From assembly GCF_900107695.1 (NCBI RefSeq), contig NZ_FNQP01000002.1, forward strand, positions 1 through 64,000: DNA of 64,000 bases. Direction: 5' to 3'. The translations under genes and the position numbers were made by a program. The notes under the pieces were generated by a model that worked only from the letters and a program-made list of their open reading frames with translations, was not told the origin of the DNA and did not search any database. This document shows, piece by piece, positions 44,778-53,796 of this stretch (positions are counted from its first letter, which is position 1; the number at the start of each line of letters is the position of its first letter). This DNA comes from Thiothrix caldifontis. GTDB taxonomy: Bacteria; Pseudomonadota; Gammaproteobacteria; Thiotrichales; Thiotrichaceae.

Positions 44778-45926
44778 CTATAACGTTTCCAAGTGTTTTG
44801 CAACCTGCATAAACCACGGGGTCAGTGCCGCCACCAAGGATTCACGCTGCGCCCAATCCGCTGCTCGGTAGCACAAACGCTGGGCTTGCGGCAGGGTTAC
44901 ACCGATGTAGTCATGCGCTAAAATTTCCTGCATATCCCACCACTCATCCCCCTCTTTTTTATAGAGGATCAAACCCAAACGGGCAGCACAATGCAACACC
45001 CCCGCAATGCAGGCATAGCGGTACGCTGCCTCCAAAGAAGCCCCATCCGCAAACTGTGGCAGGTATTCCGCCAACAACGCCTGCTCCGTCTCCGCACAAA
45101 ACGGCACACTTTCATCGCACAATAGCCAGACCAGATCATCCAAACGGTTACGCGCCCCACAATTTTCCCAGTCAAACCAATACACTTGACCTGCGGTATT
45201 GACCATCGCGTTACCGGGGCGGGCATCCCATTTGACGAAACGGGGTTTGAGGGGCAGTAAAATGTCGTGAATGTCCTGCGTGGACAAGGGAGGCGCGGGG
45301 ATTTTTAGTGCTTCGCCCATTTTGTGGACTTGGCGGATATGGCGCTGAATCCAGTATTGTTCAGCCCCCAACAATGGCACGGCTTGATCCAACCCAGCAC
45401 GTTCGGCAGCCTGATGAATAGCCACCAAACTACTTAAGGCGGCGGATAATAAGGTTTCACAGGTTGGGCGGTCAGCGGTTGCCAAGCGGTGCGACAGGCT
45501 GTCACCTTGCAGTGACTCCTGCACCAACACAATGCCGTTAAAGTAAAACAACTCCGGCACGGGGGCAGCTTGTGGGTGCAAATGGTGCAGTACCTGCGCT
45601 TCCAGACGCGCACACCCATGCTCGGTACGGAAACTGGCAATGGCTACCCGCCCACTTTCCCAGATGACTCGGCACGCGCTGCGCTCTTCACCACCGAGAA
45701 ACTCAATCTGTACGACCACGCCACCGAGATTGTCTTCGCATAATCTTGCCAGCGTGTCACAAAAGTAAGGGCGGGACTGCCAAGACCTGACACGCGCAGG
45801 GGATGAAGAGGGTTGGTTGGTGGGGGGGCGGCCATTAAGGGGAATAGTGGCATCAGACCAATACTGTACGGGGGTTTCATCATGACCGGCGATATACATG
45901 CCGAAATGAGTGGGGAAATCGCTCAT
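44778..45926 (-). CDS. Aminoglycoside-phosphotransferase/choline-kinase-fold kinase
   Basis: A 382-residue APH-fold protein. VKWDARPGN (Asp234, Asn239) replaces the usual HGDxxxxN with Lys in place of His, and YWFDWENCG (Asp252) is the metal-binding site. LVQESLQGDSL fits the nucleotide hinge. The C-terminal RLDDLVWLLCD is also typical. The first 50 residues are an extra, Pro/Ser-rich segment. Kinases of this fold phosphorylate small molecules, sugars, lipids or sometimes proteins. It lies 62 bases after the Lys/Gly/Ser repeat protein on the same strand, with AAGG before its ATG, so the two are likely an operon; it may modify that protein, but this is inference. Confidence 0.75.
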   Translation of the reverse strand: MSDFPTHFGMYIAGHDETPVQYWSDATIPLNGRPPTNQPSSSPARVRSWQSRPYFCDTLARLCEDNLGGVVVQIEFLGGEERSACRVIWESGRVAIASFRTEHGCARLEAQVLHHLHPQAAPVPELFYFNGIVLVQESLQGDSLSHRLATADRPTCETLLSAALSSLVAIHQAAERAGLDQAVPLLGAEQYWIQRHIRQVHKMGEALKIPAPPLSTQDIHDILLPLKPRFVKWDARPGNAMVNTAGQVYWFDWENCGARNRLDDLVWLLCDESVPFCAETEQALLAEYLPQFADGASLEAAYRYACIAGVLHCAARLGLILYKKEGDEWWDMQEILAHDYIGVTLPQAQRLCYRAADWAQRESLVAALTPWFMQVAKHLETL

Positions 45927-45988
45927 ACATCAATAACCTTGGGAGAGAGGAGGAGAAGCCCTCCCATCTCAAGAGGAAAAGCTAGTAA

Positions 45989-46378
45989 TTACTTGCAGCC
46001 AGCTTTCTTGCCAGAGCCAGCTTTCTTGCCAGAGCCAGCTTTCTTGCCAGAGCCAGCTTTCTTGCCAGAGCCAGCTTTCTTGCCAGAACCAGCATTGCCG
46101 CTGTTACCACAGCTACCATAGTTGTCTTTGCCAGAACCAGCTTTCTTGCCAGAACCGCCTTTCTTGCCAGAACCAGCTTTCTTACCAGAACCGCCTTTGC
46201 TGCCACCAATATTACCACATTGCTGTTCAGCAATATTGCCCCACGCAGAGGGTGAACCGTGCGGGTTAGAGCCACAACTTGGCATAGAGCCAGTGTTGTT
46301 GCCGCATGAACCTTGGGAAGGGTTGGAAGTAACGGGTGCTGTAGTGTTGCAGCCTGTGCTTGTAACATTAAAAGTCAT
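45989..46378 (-). CDS. Gly/Lys/Ser hexapeptide-repeat protein with Cys-rich N-terminus
   Basis: A 129-residue protein. The first 58 residues are Asn/Ser/Gly-rich with Cys10, 25, 35 and 54. Then follow two arrays of hexapeptides of the form KAGSGK: about four between 61 and 84, a short spacer with Cys90 (DNYGSCGNSGNA), and five exact copies from 97 on, ending KAGCK with Cys128. The tail is strongly cationic with one Ser per unit. No signal peptide. AAGGA stands before the ATG at 46378. It is followed by an APH-fold kinase on the same strand. Not recognised; a peptide or structural protein that is modified, or a nucleic acid-binding or mineral-associated polymer, are all possible. Confidence 0.7.
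   Translation of the reverse strand: MTFNVTSTGCNTTAPVTSNPSQGSCGNNTGSMPSCGSNPHGSPSAWGNIAEQQCGNIGGSKGGSGKKAGSGKKGGSGKKAGSGKDNYGSCGNSGNAGSGKKAGSGKKAGSGKKAGSGKKAGSGKKAGCK
45997..46086. repeat. 18-bp tandem repeat, five exact copies
   Basis: The unit AGCCAGCTTTCTTGCCAG repeats five times without change in the coding sequence of the repeat protein. Exact identity points to recent expansion or homogenisation by slippage. Confidence 0.95.
46135..46205. repeat. 18-bp tandem repeat, four variant copies
   Basis: Units such as AACCAGCTTTCTTGCCAG alternate with AACCGCCTTTCTTGCCAG. It encodes the first cationic array of the repeat protein and is more diverged than the array at 45997-46086. Confidence 0.85.
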
Positions 46379-46574
46379 GATATAAGTCCTTTTACAGAGT
46401 TCCAAAAATCAACCTCTGGATAGGCTTGATTTCTTAGCCACATCCATTGGCTCAAAAGATGTCACAGAAACGTCATGCTCAACCAATCAAAGCAGGATAA
46501 ACGCCAAAGCATTGCCTACCAACGGTCAATCAGCATAGGATACGGGCTTGAATTCTTAACGACAGGCCAATCTC

Positions 46575-47348
46575 ATGGGCTTAGCCAAACGCATTATCCC
46601 CTGCCTTGATGTGAACAACGGTCGTGTTGTCAAAGGCGTGAACTTCGTCGACATCCGTGACGCGGGCGACCCGGTGGAAATCGCCGCGCGTTACAACCGT
46701 GAAGGCGCGGACGAAATCACCTTCCTCGACATTACCGCCAGTTCCGACAACCGCGATACCATCGTACACATGGTCGAAGCGGTTGCCTCGCAAGTGTTTA
46801 TTCCGCTCACCGTTGGCGGCGGCATTCGCAAGCCCGAAGACGTGCGCCGCATGTTGAATGCGGGTGCGGATAAAGTCGGCATTAACACCGCTGCGATTAC
46901 CAACCCCGATTTGGTACGCGAATGCACTGACTATTTCGGTTCGCAATGCATCGTGGTGGCGATTGATGCCAAGCGCGTCAATGAACCGGGCGAACCGGAT
47001 CGCTGGGAAGTCTTCACCCACGGCGGGCGCAACCGTACCGGCATTGATGCCGTGGCATGGGCAGAAAAAATGGCGCAATACGGCGCGGGTGAATTGCTGG
47101 TCACGAGCATGGATCGCGATGGCACGAAAGTCGGTTTCGACCTCGGTTTAACCCGTGCGATTACGGATCGCGTAGGCATTCCGCTGATCGCTTCCGGCGG
47201 GGTTGGCAATTTGCAACATTTAGCCGATGGCGTACTCAAAGGCGGAGCGGATGCGGTGCTTGCTGCGAGTATTTTCCACTTTGGTGAATACACCGTGAGT
47301 GATGCTAAACGCTACATGGCAGCCCAAGGCATTGAGATGAGGCTGTGA
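46575..47348 (+). CDS. hisF: Imidazole glycerol phosphate synthase cyclase subunit HisF
   Basis: A 257-residue barrel: [21 protein letters not shown] with catalytic Asp11, [26 protein letters not shown] with catalytic Asp. Forms IGP synthase with HisH (not in the window). Its stop overlaps the start region of the next gene. Divergent from the repeat protein gene 197 bases away. Confidence 0.97.
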   Translation: MGLAKRIIPCLDVNNGRVVKGVNFVDIRDAGDPVEIAARYNREGADEITFLDITASSDNRDTIVHMVEAVASQVFIPLTVGGGIRKPEDVRRMLNAGADKVGINTAAITNPDLVRECTDYFGSQCIVVAIDAKRVNEPGEPDRWEVFTHGGRNRTGIDAVAWAEKMAQYGAGELLVTSMDRDGTKVGFDLGLTRAITDRVGIPLIASGGVGNLQHLADGVLKGGADAVLAASIFHFGEYTVSDAKRYMAAQGIEMRL

Positions 47349-47353
47349 ATCTG

Positions 47354-47878
47354 ATGGCAGCAGCACCCGCGCAAATCCAAATTCGCTATATTCAGGAAGA
47401 AGACCGCATCCTGATGCGCATGAATACTGTGGCTAATGAAGAATTTCGTTTCTGGCTAACGCGGCGATTTCTGGTTCGCCTCTGGCCAGTTTTGCAGGAG
47501 TCGCTGATGTCATCCCCTGCGGTCAAACAGCACAGCGATTACAGCTCCCGCCAAGCGATTGTCGCGTTTGAACACGAACGGGCGCAAAGCAAAGCCGCGT
47601 TTAATAACCCCTTCCGTGAAACCGACAACCTGCCGTTGGGCAAAGACCCGTTGCTGGTGGTGAAAGCGGGCTTTCGTCACAAAGAGAACGGCGCGTTGCA
47701 AATTGCTTTCAAAGACAACCATGATAAAGGTGTCGATCTCAACTTGAGCAACGAGCTATTGCACTTGCTGTGCAAGTTATTGGACGATGCGGCACAACAA
47801 TCCGACTGGAAAATGACGGCTTTGTTACCAAACATTACCGAAACCGCTTCATCAGTCGCCGCACACCAATTGAATTAG
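47354..47878 (+). CDS. Conserved hypothetical protein between hisF and hisE
   Basis: About 174 residues. Segments such as FRFWLTRRFLVRLWPVLQESL and IAFKDNHDKGVDLNLSNELLHLLCKLL look conserved and globular. No family recognised with certainty. No signal peptide. A GTG at 47345 would overlap the hisF stop, but the ATG at 47354 has a better-spaced GATGAGG. Its place in the his run suggests it is transcribed with hisF and hisE; a role in histidine synthesis is not shown. Confidence 0.7.
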   Translation: MAAAPAQIQIRYIQEEDRILMRMNTVANEEFRFWLTRRFLVRLWPVLQESLMSSPAVKQHSDYSSRQAIVAFEHERAQSKAAFNNPFRETDNLPLGKDPLLVVKAGFRHKENGALQIAFKDNHDKGVDLNLSNELLHLLCKLLDDAAQQSDWKMTALLPNITETASSVAAHQLN

Positions 47879-47893
47879 GTATACTCCAGCCCC

Positions 47894-48217
47894 ATGATGA
47901 ATGATAACGTACTTGCACAACTTGCCGAGGTGCTGGAAAGCCGCAAACAAGCGGAGCCAGACAGTTCTTATGTTGCCAAACTCTACGCCAAAGGGCTGGA
48001 TGCGATCCTGAAAAAGATCGGCGAAGAAGCCACCGAAACCGTGATGGCAGCCAAAGACGGCGAAAAAGACAAAATTGTGTATGAAGTTGCAGATTTGTGG
48101 TTTCATACATTGGTATTACTGGCACAGCAGGGCTTACACCCCGATGCGGTACTGGAAGAATTAGCCCGACGCTTTGGCGTCTCCGGTCTGGTCGAAAAAG
48201 CCAGCCGCACACATTAA
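47894..48217 (+). CDS. hisE: Phosphoribosyl-ATP diphosphatase
   Basis: A 107-residue all-helical MazG-like enzyme: [19 protein letters not shown] and [19 protein letters not shown] give the metal-binding Glu and Asp. Second step of histidine synthesis. HisI is not fused to it and is not in the window. Followed by tatA 16 bases later. Confidence 0.96.
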   Translation: MMNDNVLAQLAEVLESRKQAEPDSSYVAKLYAKGLDAILKKIGEEATETVMAAKDGEKDKIVYEVADLWFHTLVLLAQQGLHPDAVLEELARRFGVSGLVEKASRTH

Positions 48218-48233
48218 CTTAAGGAGAAACGAA

Positions 48234-48476
48234 ATGGGTTTAGGTGGCATCAGTCCTTGGTCATTATTACTGATTCTGGTCATTATCCTTCTATTGTTTG
48301 GCACTAAACGCTTACGCAATATGGGGAGTGACCTTGGTGAAACCTTCAAAAACTTCAAAAAGTCCATGAAGGACGGGCAGGAAGAAACCTCAGAACAAGT
48401 CCCACAACAACCACCGAACAATATCCCCGGTGGACGTGTAATCGATGCGGAAGCAAAAGAAAAAGACAAGGTGTAA
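48234..48476 (+). CDS. tatA: Sec-independent protein translocase subunit TatA
   Basis: An 80-residue protein with one membrane helix (WSLLLILVIILLLFG) followed by the FGTKRLRNMGSDLG amphipathic helix with the Gly hinge typical of TatA. Forms the pore for folded proteins with twin-arginine signals. AAGGAG before the ATG. Operon with tatB and tatC. Confidence 0.95.
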   Translation: MGLGGISPWSLLLILVIILLLFGTKRLRNMGSDLGETFKNFKKSMKDGQEETSEQVPQQPPNNIPGGRVIDAEAKEKDKV

Positions 48477-48503
48477 CCCCGATACTCATGCTAGGGTCAT
48501 ACC

Positions 48504-48803
48504 ATGTTTGAAGCCAGCTTCTTTGAAATGCTTGTTGTCGGGGTCATTGCCTTATTGGTGATTGGCCCCGAACGTTTGCCCGGTCTTGCTCGCAAAGCTG
48601 GGCGTTTGCTTGGCAAAGCACGTGCCTTTATTGCCACTACCCGCACCGATATTGAGCGCGAGTTACGCACTGAAGAAATGCGCAGCATGTTGAGCAAACA
48701 GGAAGAAGAAATTCGTTCTTTGCGTGATCTGATGCAACAAAACACCACCGACGTTCGCCACAGTATTGAAGACGCCACCAAGCCACATGACGAAAAATCC
48801 TAA
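48504..48803 (+). CDS. tatB: Sec-independent protein translocase subunit TatB
   Basis: A 99-residue protein: membrane helix EMLVVGVIALLVIGPERLPG with the conserved GPERLP, then a long amphipathic helix KAGRLLGKARAFIATTRTDI. TatB with TatC binds twin-arginine signal peptides. Its end overlaps the tatC start by 17 bases. Confidence 0.95.
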   Translation: MFEASFFEMLVVGVIALLVIGPERLPGLARKAGRLLGKARAFIATTRTDIERELRTEEMRSMLSKQEEEIRSLRDLMQQNTTDVRHSIEDATKPHDEKS

Positions 48804-49824
48804 CACGCCTCACTCCGAAGGCGAGGAACTCGGTTTCCTGCAACACCTGCTGGAATTACGTGACCGTTTATTGCGCATGGTGCTAGCAATTGGCATTGTG
48901 TTTTTGATTCTGATGCCATTTGCTCAAGATTTATACAACCTGTTATCGGATCCGCTGGTTCGGCATTTACCAGAAGGACAAAAACTGATTGCTGTCGGTG
49001 TAGCCTCACCCTTCTTTATCCCTTACAAACTCGCATTGATGGTGGCGTTTGTGTTGGCATTGCCTTACGTGCTGTATCAAGTGTGGGGATTTATTGCCCC
49101 CGGACTGTATCAGCACGAAAAGAAAATTGTCACACCGCTATTACTCTCCAGCGTGGCACTATTTTATACCGGCATGGCATTTGCCTATTTCTTAGTACTG
49201 CCGATGATGTTTAGCATCCTTCCAGGCTTCGCTCCCTCTAATGTCGATGTTACCCCGGATATTGCCGAATACCTCGATTTCGTCATGATGATGTTCATGG
49301 CATTCGGCATTGGCTTTGAAATGCCGGTAGCGACCATTTTATTAATCACCACTGGCATCACTAGTCGAGAAACCCTTAAACAATCAAGACCGTATGTAAT
49401 AGTCGTCGCTTTTATCGTCGGCATGTTTTTAACGCCACCCGATGTGCTATCACAGGTGATGTTAGCTGTGCCCATGTGGTTACTGTTTGAAGTGGGTTTG
49501 CTTGCCAGCCGCCTGTTTGATCAACGCATTGCCGAAGCGAACGCGGAAAAAGAAGACCGCGAGAAACTCGAATACCAACGTGAAATCAAACCACCAGCAG
49601 CACCCACGACTACAGCAGCGGCAACAGGTGCAGCAGTGACAACTGCCTGGGAAAATGATCAGTACATTTTCGAGGAAACTGCTCCAGTCCAATCTACCGA
49701 TGATGAAGCTTTCCGCCCCTTGACTGATGAAGAAATGGAAGCTGAATTAGAACGCATGGATGCCGAATTCAAACGCATGGAAGAAAACTTCCGTCAGCAG
49801 GAAGAAGACGGCAAATCAAGCTGA
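48787..49824 (+). CDS. tatC: Sec-independent protein translocase subunit TatC
   Basis: About 345 residues. Six membrane helices; LGFLQHLLELRDRLLRMVLAIG and PFFIPYKLALMVAFVLALPYVLYQVWGFIAPGL are the TatC hallmarks. A C-terminal extension of about 95 residues, rich in Ala/Thr and then Glu, exceeds the E. coli length (258) and ends in a charged helix (MEAELERMDAEFKRMEENF). The function of that tail is unknown. Ends 9 bases inside the convergent gene. Confidence 0.95.
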   Translation: MTKNPNTPHSEGEELGFLQHLLELRDRLLRMVLAIGIVFLILMPFAQDLYNLLSDPLVRHLPEGQKLIAVGVASPFFIPYKLALMVAFVLALPYVLYQVWGFIAPGLYQHEKKIVTPLLLSSVALFYTGMAFAYFLVLPMMFSILPGFAPSNVDVTPDIAEYLDFVMMMFMAFGIGFEMPVATILLITTGITSRETLKQSRPYVIVVAFIVGMFLTPPDVLSQVMLAVPMWLLFEVGLLASRLFDQRIAEANAEKEDREKLEYQREIKPPAAPTTTAAATGAAVTTAWENDQYIFEETAPVQSTDDEAFRPLTDEEMEAELERMDAEFKRMEENFRQQEEDGKSS

Positions 49825-50577
49825 GTGGGCATTCAACATATTGTCTTCGTCACTTGGCTCAACCGGGTCAAACACGTCGCGGAAGCTGGCATAGCTGGCT
49901 CCCGTGACTACCGGAATCAACACCAAATAGCCTAGCCCAAAAGCAAACGATGCGAATACGCTCAACGTCATGACCAGCAAGGCAAACGTGGTTAACGGCA
50001 CAATATTTCTCAAACACGCCAACAAACTTGTGGAAACTGCGTCTAATGGTGCTTGACCTTCAAAAACGACCAAGGGCGTAGCATAAAAAAACGCCATCAT
50101 CACCACAATAATAACACCCGCTGGTAATAGCAAACCCATTGGGGAAGACACTGCCATGTCCTCAAGCATCATCGTCACGTGGGTATCACTATTGGGCAAG
50201 TAAAGCGCGGTTAGCACTTCAGCACTCAGTGGATACAATATTGCCAACATCACCAACGTTCCCACCACCATCATTCCGCCCAGTAGTAATAATGGCTGGC
50301 GAAACCGCTGATCATTGAAGCCCTGCAATACATCCTCAACCTGTGCCAAATTCCCTGTCAGGGATTTGTGAGCTGTTATCAGCAGCCCAGTGAGTAGCAG
50401 AGGGATAAATAAGGCAATCAACGCGATGCCCACAAAAGGCAGCATTCCCAGCAACATCAATGCCAGCAAGAATACCATTGCCATCACCAACCAAGCGCCC
50501 AGATTACTTTTGAAAGCGTACCAACCTGCGCCGAGCCAAACAAAAGCGCGTCGAAATCCAACCAACTGTATTTTCAT
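49816..50577 (-). CDS. BPSS1780-family multi-pass membrane protein
   Basis: About 253 residues with five or six membrane helices (WLVMAMVFLLALMLLGMLP, LIALFIPLLLTGLLI, LLLLGGMMVVGTLVMLAIL, GLLLPAGVIIVVMMAFFY, VMTLSVFASFAFGLGYLVLI). AWYAFKSNLGAW-like start is typical of the BPSS1780 family, whose function is unknown. ATG at 50577; the upstream part of the frame lies in the gap before it. Convergent overlap with tatC by 9 bases. Confidence 0.75.
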   Translation of the reverse strand: MKIQLVGFRRAFVWLGAGWYAFKSNLGAWLVMAMVFLLALMLLGMLPFVGIALIALFIPLLLTGLLITAHKSLTGNLAQVEDVLQGFNDQRFRQPLLLLGGMMVVGTLVMLAILYPLSAEVLTALYLPNSDTHVTMMLEDMAVSSPMGLLLPAGVIIVVMMAFFYATPLVVFEGQAPLDAVSTSLLACLRNIVPLTTFALLVMTLSVFASFAFGLGYLVLIPVVTGASYASFRDVFDPVEPSDEDNMLNAHSA

Positions 50578-50745
50578 GAGGCAGCCCCTTATCGTAAAAC
50601 TTATTGTTATTCTTATGATTAACCTATTACGTGACAGTTCATTGACGAGAGTCACGTTTTTTACAAGTCCATTCCACAAGCCAAATTAACTGATTACCTG
50701 TTACAATGCATGACTTCACGACAGACTGTATGATGAGAGCAAACA

Positions 50746-52293
50746 GTGAAACCAAGACATCCCAACGTTCCACGTCGCAAAACCATTCTAGTCATTTTGG
50801 ATGGTGTTGGCGTCAACCCTAGCAAACGCTTTAACGCGGTACACGAAGCCGATACGCCCAATTTTGACCGCTATTTCGGCAGTTACCCCCATACCACGCT
50901 GCAAGCATCAGGGCGTGCTGTGGGGCTACCGGATGGGCAAATGGGCAATTCCGAAGTCGGGCACATGACCATTGGCTGTGGCACAATTTTGCGTCAAGAT
51001 TTGGTGCGTATTGAGGACGCGATTGAGGATGGCAGTTTCTACAAAAACCATTCCCTGCTGAATGCGTTGGAAAGCGCCAAAGCTGACAAACGCCCGCTAC
51101 ATTTACTCGGTTTGGTGTCGGACGGCGGCGTACACAGCCACATGACGCACATTATCGCTTTGCTGAAAGCTTGCATGGAACACGATGTAAAGCCGGTATT
51201 GCACGTGATTACTGACGGACGCGACACCGCACCGAAGATTGCCAAGCAATTCATTCAGCAAATTCAACACGTCATGGAAATGACCGGCGGTGAAATTGCC
51301 ACCGTCACCGGCCGCTTTTACGCAATGGATCGGGATAACCGCTGGGAACGCACCAAACTCGCGTGGGATGCAATGGTACAAGGCATCGGCACACCCGCCA
51401 GCAGCGCCTTGCAAGCGGTGGATGATGCATACGCGGCAGGTGAAACCGACGAATTTATCAAACCGCGTATTATGCCGGGTGCTGAACGCATCCAAAGCAA
51501 TGACACCGTGCTGTTTTTCAACTTCCGCAATGACCGTCCGCGCCAGATGGCGAAAGCCTTAGCTGATGAAAACTTCACTGACTTTGATCGCGGCGATTTC
51601 ATCCCCGTTTCGCTCACCACCATGACGGAATACGACAAACGCCTGTTAGCCCCCGTGATTTTTTCGCCCGAACGCCCAGCAACCAACTTGGCACAAACCA
51701 TTAGCTTGGCGGGCTTGAAACAACTGCATTGTGCGGAAACCGAAAAATACGCGCACGTCACCTTCTTCTTCAACGGCGGGCGCGAACGCACTTACGCGGG
51801 CGAAGAGCGTATTGTCATCCCCTCGCCCAAGGTGGAAACTTATGACGCTCAGCCGGAAATGAGCGCTAAAGAAGTGGCTGACACCATTATCAGTGCGATC
51901 GAGCAGGATAAATATTGCTTCATCGTGGTGAATTTCGCCAACGGTGACATGGTAGGTCACACCGCCGTTCCCAGTGCGGTGATTAAAGCAGTGGAAGCGC
52001 TGGATCGTGAAGTCGGGCGTTTGTTAGACAGCGCGGCGGCTCACGGTTACTCGGTGATTTTGACTGCTGACCACGGCAATTGCGACGAATACATTGACCC
52101 ACTGACTGGCGAACCGAATACCCAACACACTGTTTATCCCGTGCCCTGCCTGATTATGGACAAATCCAACTGGCGGCTATCCACCGAAGGCGGCTTGAGC
52201 AATCTTGCGCCGACAGTGTTGCATTTGATGGGGTTGCCTAAACCGGATGGCATGAAAAGCAAATCGTTATTGCTGGAAGAACTTCCACGCTAA
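50746..52293 (+). CDS. gpmI: 2,3-bisphosphoglycerate-independent phosphoglycerate mutase
   Basis: A 515-residue Mn-dependent alkaline-phosphatase-fold mutase: VILDGVGVNPS, MGNSEVGHMTIG with the phosphorylated Ser69, SDGGVHSH, TDGRDTAP, and HTAVPSAV and ADHGNCDEY near the end. Interconverts 3- and 2-phosphoglycerate. The start is GTG. Ordinary housekeeping gene. Confidence 0.96.
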   Translation: MKPRHPNVPRRKTILVILDGVGVNPSKRFNAVHEADTPNFDRYFGSYPHTTLQASGRAVGLPDGQMGNSEVGHMTIGCGTILRQDLVRIEDAIEDGSFYKNHSLLNALESAKADKRPLHLLGLVSDGGVHSHMTHIIALLKACMEHDVKPVLHVITDGRDTAPKIAKQFIQQIQHVMEMTGGEIATVTGRFYAMDRDNRWERTKLAWDAMVQGIGTPASSALQAVDDAYAAGETDEFIKPRIMPGAERIQSNDTVLFFNFRNDRPRQMAKALADENFTDFDRGDFIPVSLTTMTEYDKRLLAPVIFSPERPATNLAQTISLAGLKQLHCAETEKYAHVTFFFNGGRERTYAGEERIVIPSPKVETYDAQPEMSAKEVADTIISAIEQDKYCFIVVNFANGDMVGHTAVPSAVIKAVEALDREVGRLLDSAAAHGYSVILTADHGNCDEYIDPLTGEPNTQHTVYPVPCLIMDKSNWRLSTEGGLSNLAPTVLHLMGLPKPDGMKSKSLLLEELPR

Positions 52294-52299
52294 TACTCA

Positions 52300-53796
52300 T
52301 CACGGCAGTTCCTCCACTTTGGTTTCCGCAGCTACGAAAGTGGAGTTTTCTGTTTGCTGTAAAAGAGCTGTAAGCAATTTCAAATTCTGTTGCAAGCTTA
52401 ACGTGTCACGCCCTAGATGAGCGAAGGCAACGCTCTGACGAGCATAACTAACACTGGCAGCAATATTCCCCTGAATCAACGAGCATTTATGCAGTTGCAA
52501 AGCTAAGTCTGCTGCTTGGCGCCAATTTTTAGCTTCAACCGCATGAAGCAGTAAATTCTCCATCACGCTCACTGGTTCTGGTTCACGCTTAATACAGGGG
52601 GATAATGCAACACTTACTTCGTTTCCAGCTCTTAGTATCTCCTGTAAGTGAGCGCATTCAACCATAAACGTGATTTGAAACTTCCGATAAAAAAACTCTC
52701 GTGTCACGGTATGCATCTCCAACATCTCAGAGCTTGCATACGGTGTCAGCAGGTGTAAATCATGCAAACGTTGTTGCAAATACAGCAATTTCTTGTAATT
52801 GATCCGCACTAGTGGCGACAATATGCTAGGTAATCGTTGACGAATGAAAAAAAAGCGACGGCGGAAAGCGACACGGCAAAAGTCTAATAAACGACTCATA
52901 GAAACAGGGCGGTCAAACAAACTCAACACGTAAACCAGAGCCAACTCAGGTGTATTGGCAAGCCAATTCTCATAAGCCGCTAGTACTCGCCGAGTATTAC
53001 GTCCACTCACCTGTGAGTCAAACCAAATGGGAATAGTATCGAGTTTCCCTAGATCGCTCCCACAAGCCTCCTTCAAATAAGACCCCAGCAAGGTAAGCGT
53101 CAACGGATGATGATCAAACAAAGCAGAAACTTTACCCAAAAGTTTTTCATTACCCTCTAATCCCTGCCGCATCAACAGCGATACACCCTCTGAAGGTTCT
53201 AAATTACCTAACTTGAGGCAATGCCCACCGAATTCTCCAGTATGATCAAAAACAGTCATATCTTCCAAGGTGACAAGACACAAACCAGGATTGTGCAGCA
53301 CCAAAGGTTTCAATAACGCATACAGGCAATTGACTGCCCCACTCGCCTCCAGCTCCCGTTTGAAAATGGCAGCAGGCAAATGCTCAAGAATCAACAATAC
53401 ACGTTGCTCCTGAAGCTGCTTAACCAATAAGCTTGCTTTTTCTATACACGTCTGCTCTGCTGTAAAAGTCACACCAAACCAAGCTAATGCATATTCCAGA
53501 AACCCACGTACCGTCGCTTGTGGATCATCCTCATCAATATCAAAAGGGAATGCCCAACCCAATACTGCATCAAAATTAGTCCAGCCAGCAGCTTCACATT
53601 GCCACAACCAATGATGCATCAATGCTGTTTTGCCTGTGCCTGCCGAAGCGGTTAATAGCAGCACACGGGTATCAGTATCGGAACAAGCCACGTTCAATTG
53701 AGCTATTTCTTCATATCGTCCAAAGAAAACGGCTTTTTCTCGCATTTTTAACGGTACTAAGCAACGAGCAGCGCCATACGCCATAAATACGCTCAT
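52300..53796 (-). CDS. STAND-like NTPase of unknown role
   Basis: About 498 residues. Early FFGRYEEIAQLNV and Walker A TASAGTGKTALMHHW, then VLLILEHLPAAIF for Walker B, and PEGVSLLMRQGLEG with DHHPLTLTLLGSYL, which are the winged-helix-linked ARC parts of NB-ARC/STAND proteins. The C-terminal 130 residues look like TPR-like helices (WRQAADLALQLHKCSLIQG, SYARQSVAFAHLGRD). No HTH or catalytic effector domain is seen, so partner proteins would be needed. ATG at 53796 with a GAGG ahead. Single gene between gpmI and thiS, probably accessory. Confidence 0.75.
   Translation of the reverse strand: MSVFMAYGAARCLVPLKMREKAVFFGRYEEIAQLNVACSDTDTRVLLLTASAGTGKTALMHHWLWQCEAAGWTNFDAVLGWAFPFDIDEDDPQATVRGFLEYALAWFGVTFTAEQTCIEKASLLVKQLQEQRVLLILEHLPAAIFKRELEASGAVNCLYALLKPLVLHNPGLCLVTLEDMTVFDHTGEFGGHCLKLGNLEPSEGVSLLMRQGLEGNEKLLGKVSALFDHHPLTLTLLGSYLKEACGSDLGKLDTIPIWFDSQVSGRNTRRVLAAYENWLANTPELALVYVLSLFDRPVSMSRLLDFCRVAFRRRFFFIRQRLPSILSPLVRINYKKLLYLQQRLHDLHLLTPYASSEMLEMHTVTREFFYRKFQITFMVECAHLQEILRAGNEVSVALSPCIKREPEPVSVMENLLLHAVEAKNWRQAADLALQLHKCSLIQGNIAASVSYARQSVAFAHLGRDTLSLQQNLKLLTALLQQTENSTFVAAETKVEELP

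Noticed and set aside
45813-46121. Plus-strand frame of repeated PEPAFL units
   Set aside because: It is the antisense image of the 18-bp tandem repeat; the minus-strand frame has the ribosome site and a neighbour in operon.
45997-46205. Short regular repeats that look like a CRISPR array
   Set aside because: The 18-bp units follow each other without spacers, keep a reading frame and encode a peptide repeat; no cas genes are near.
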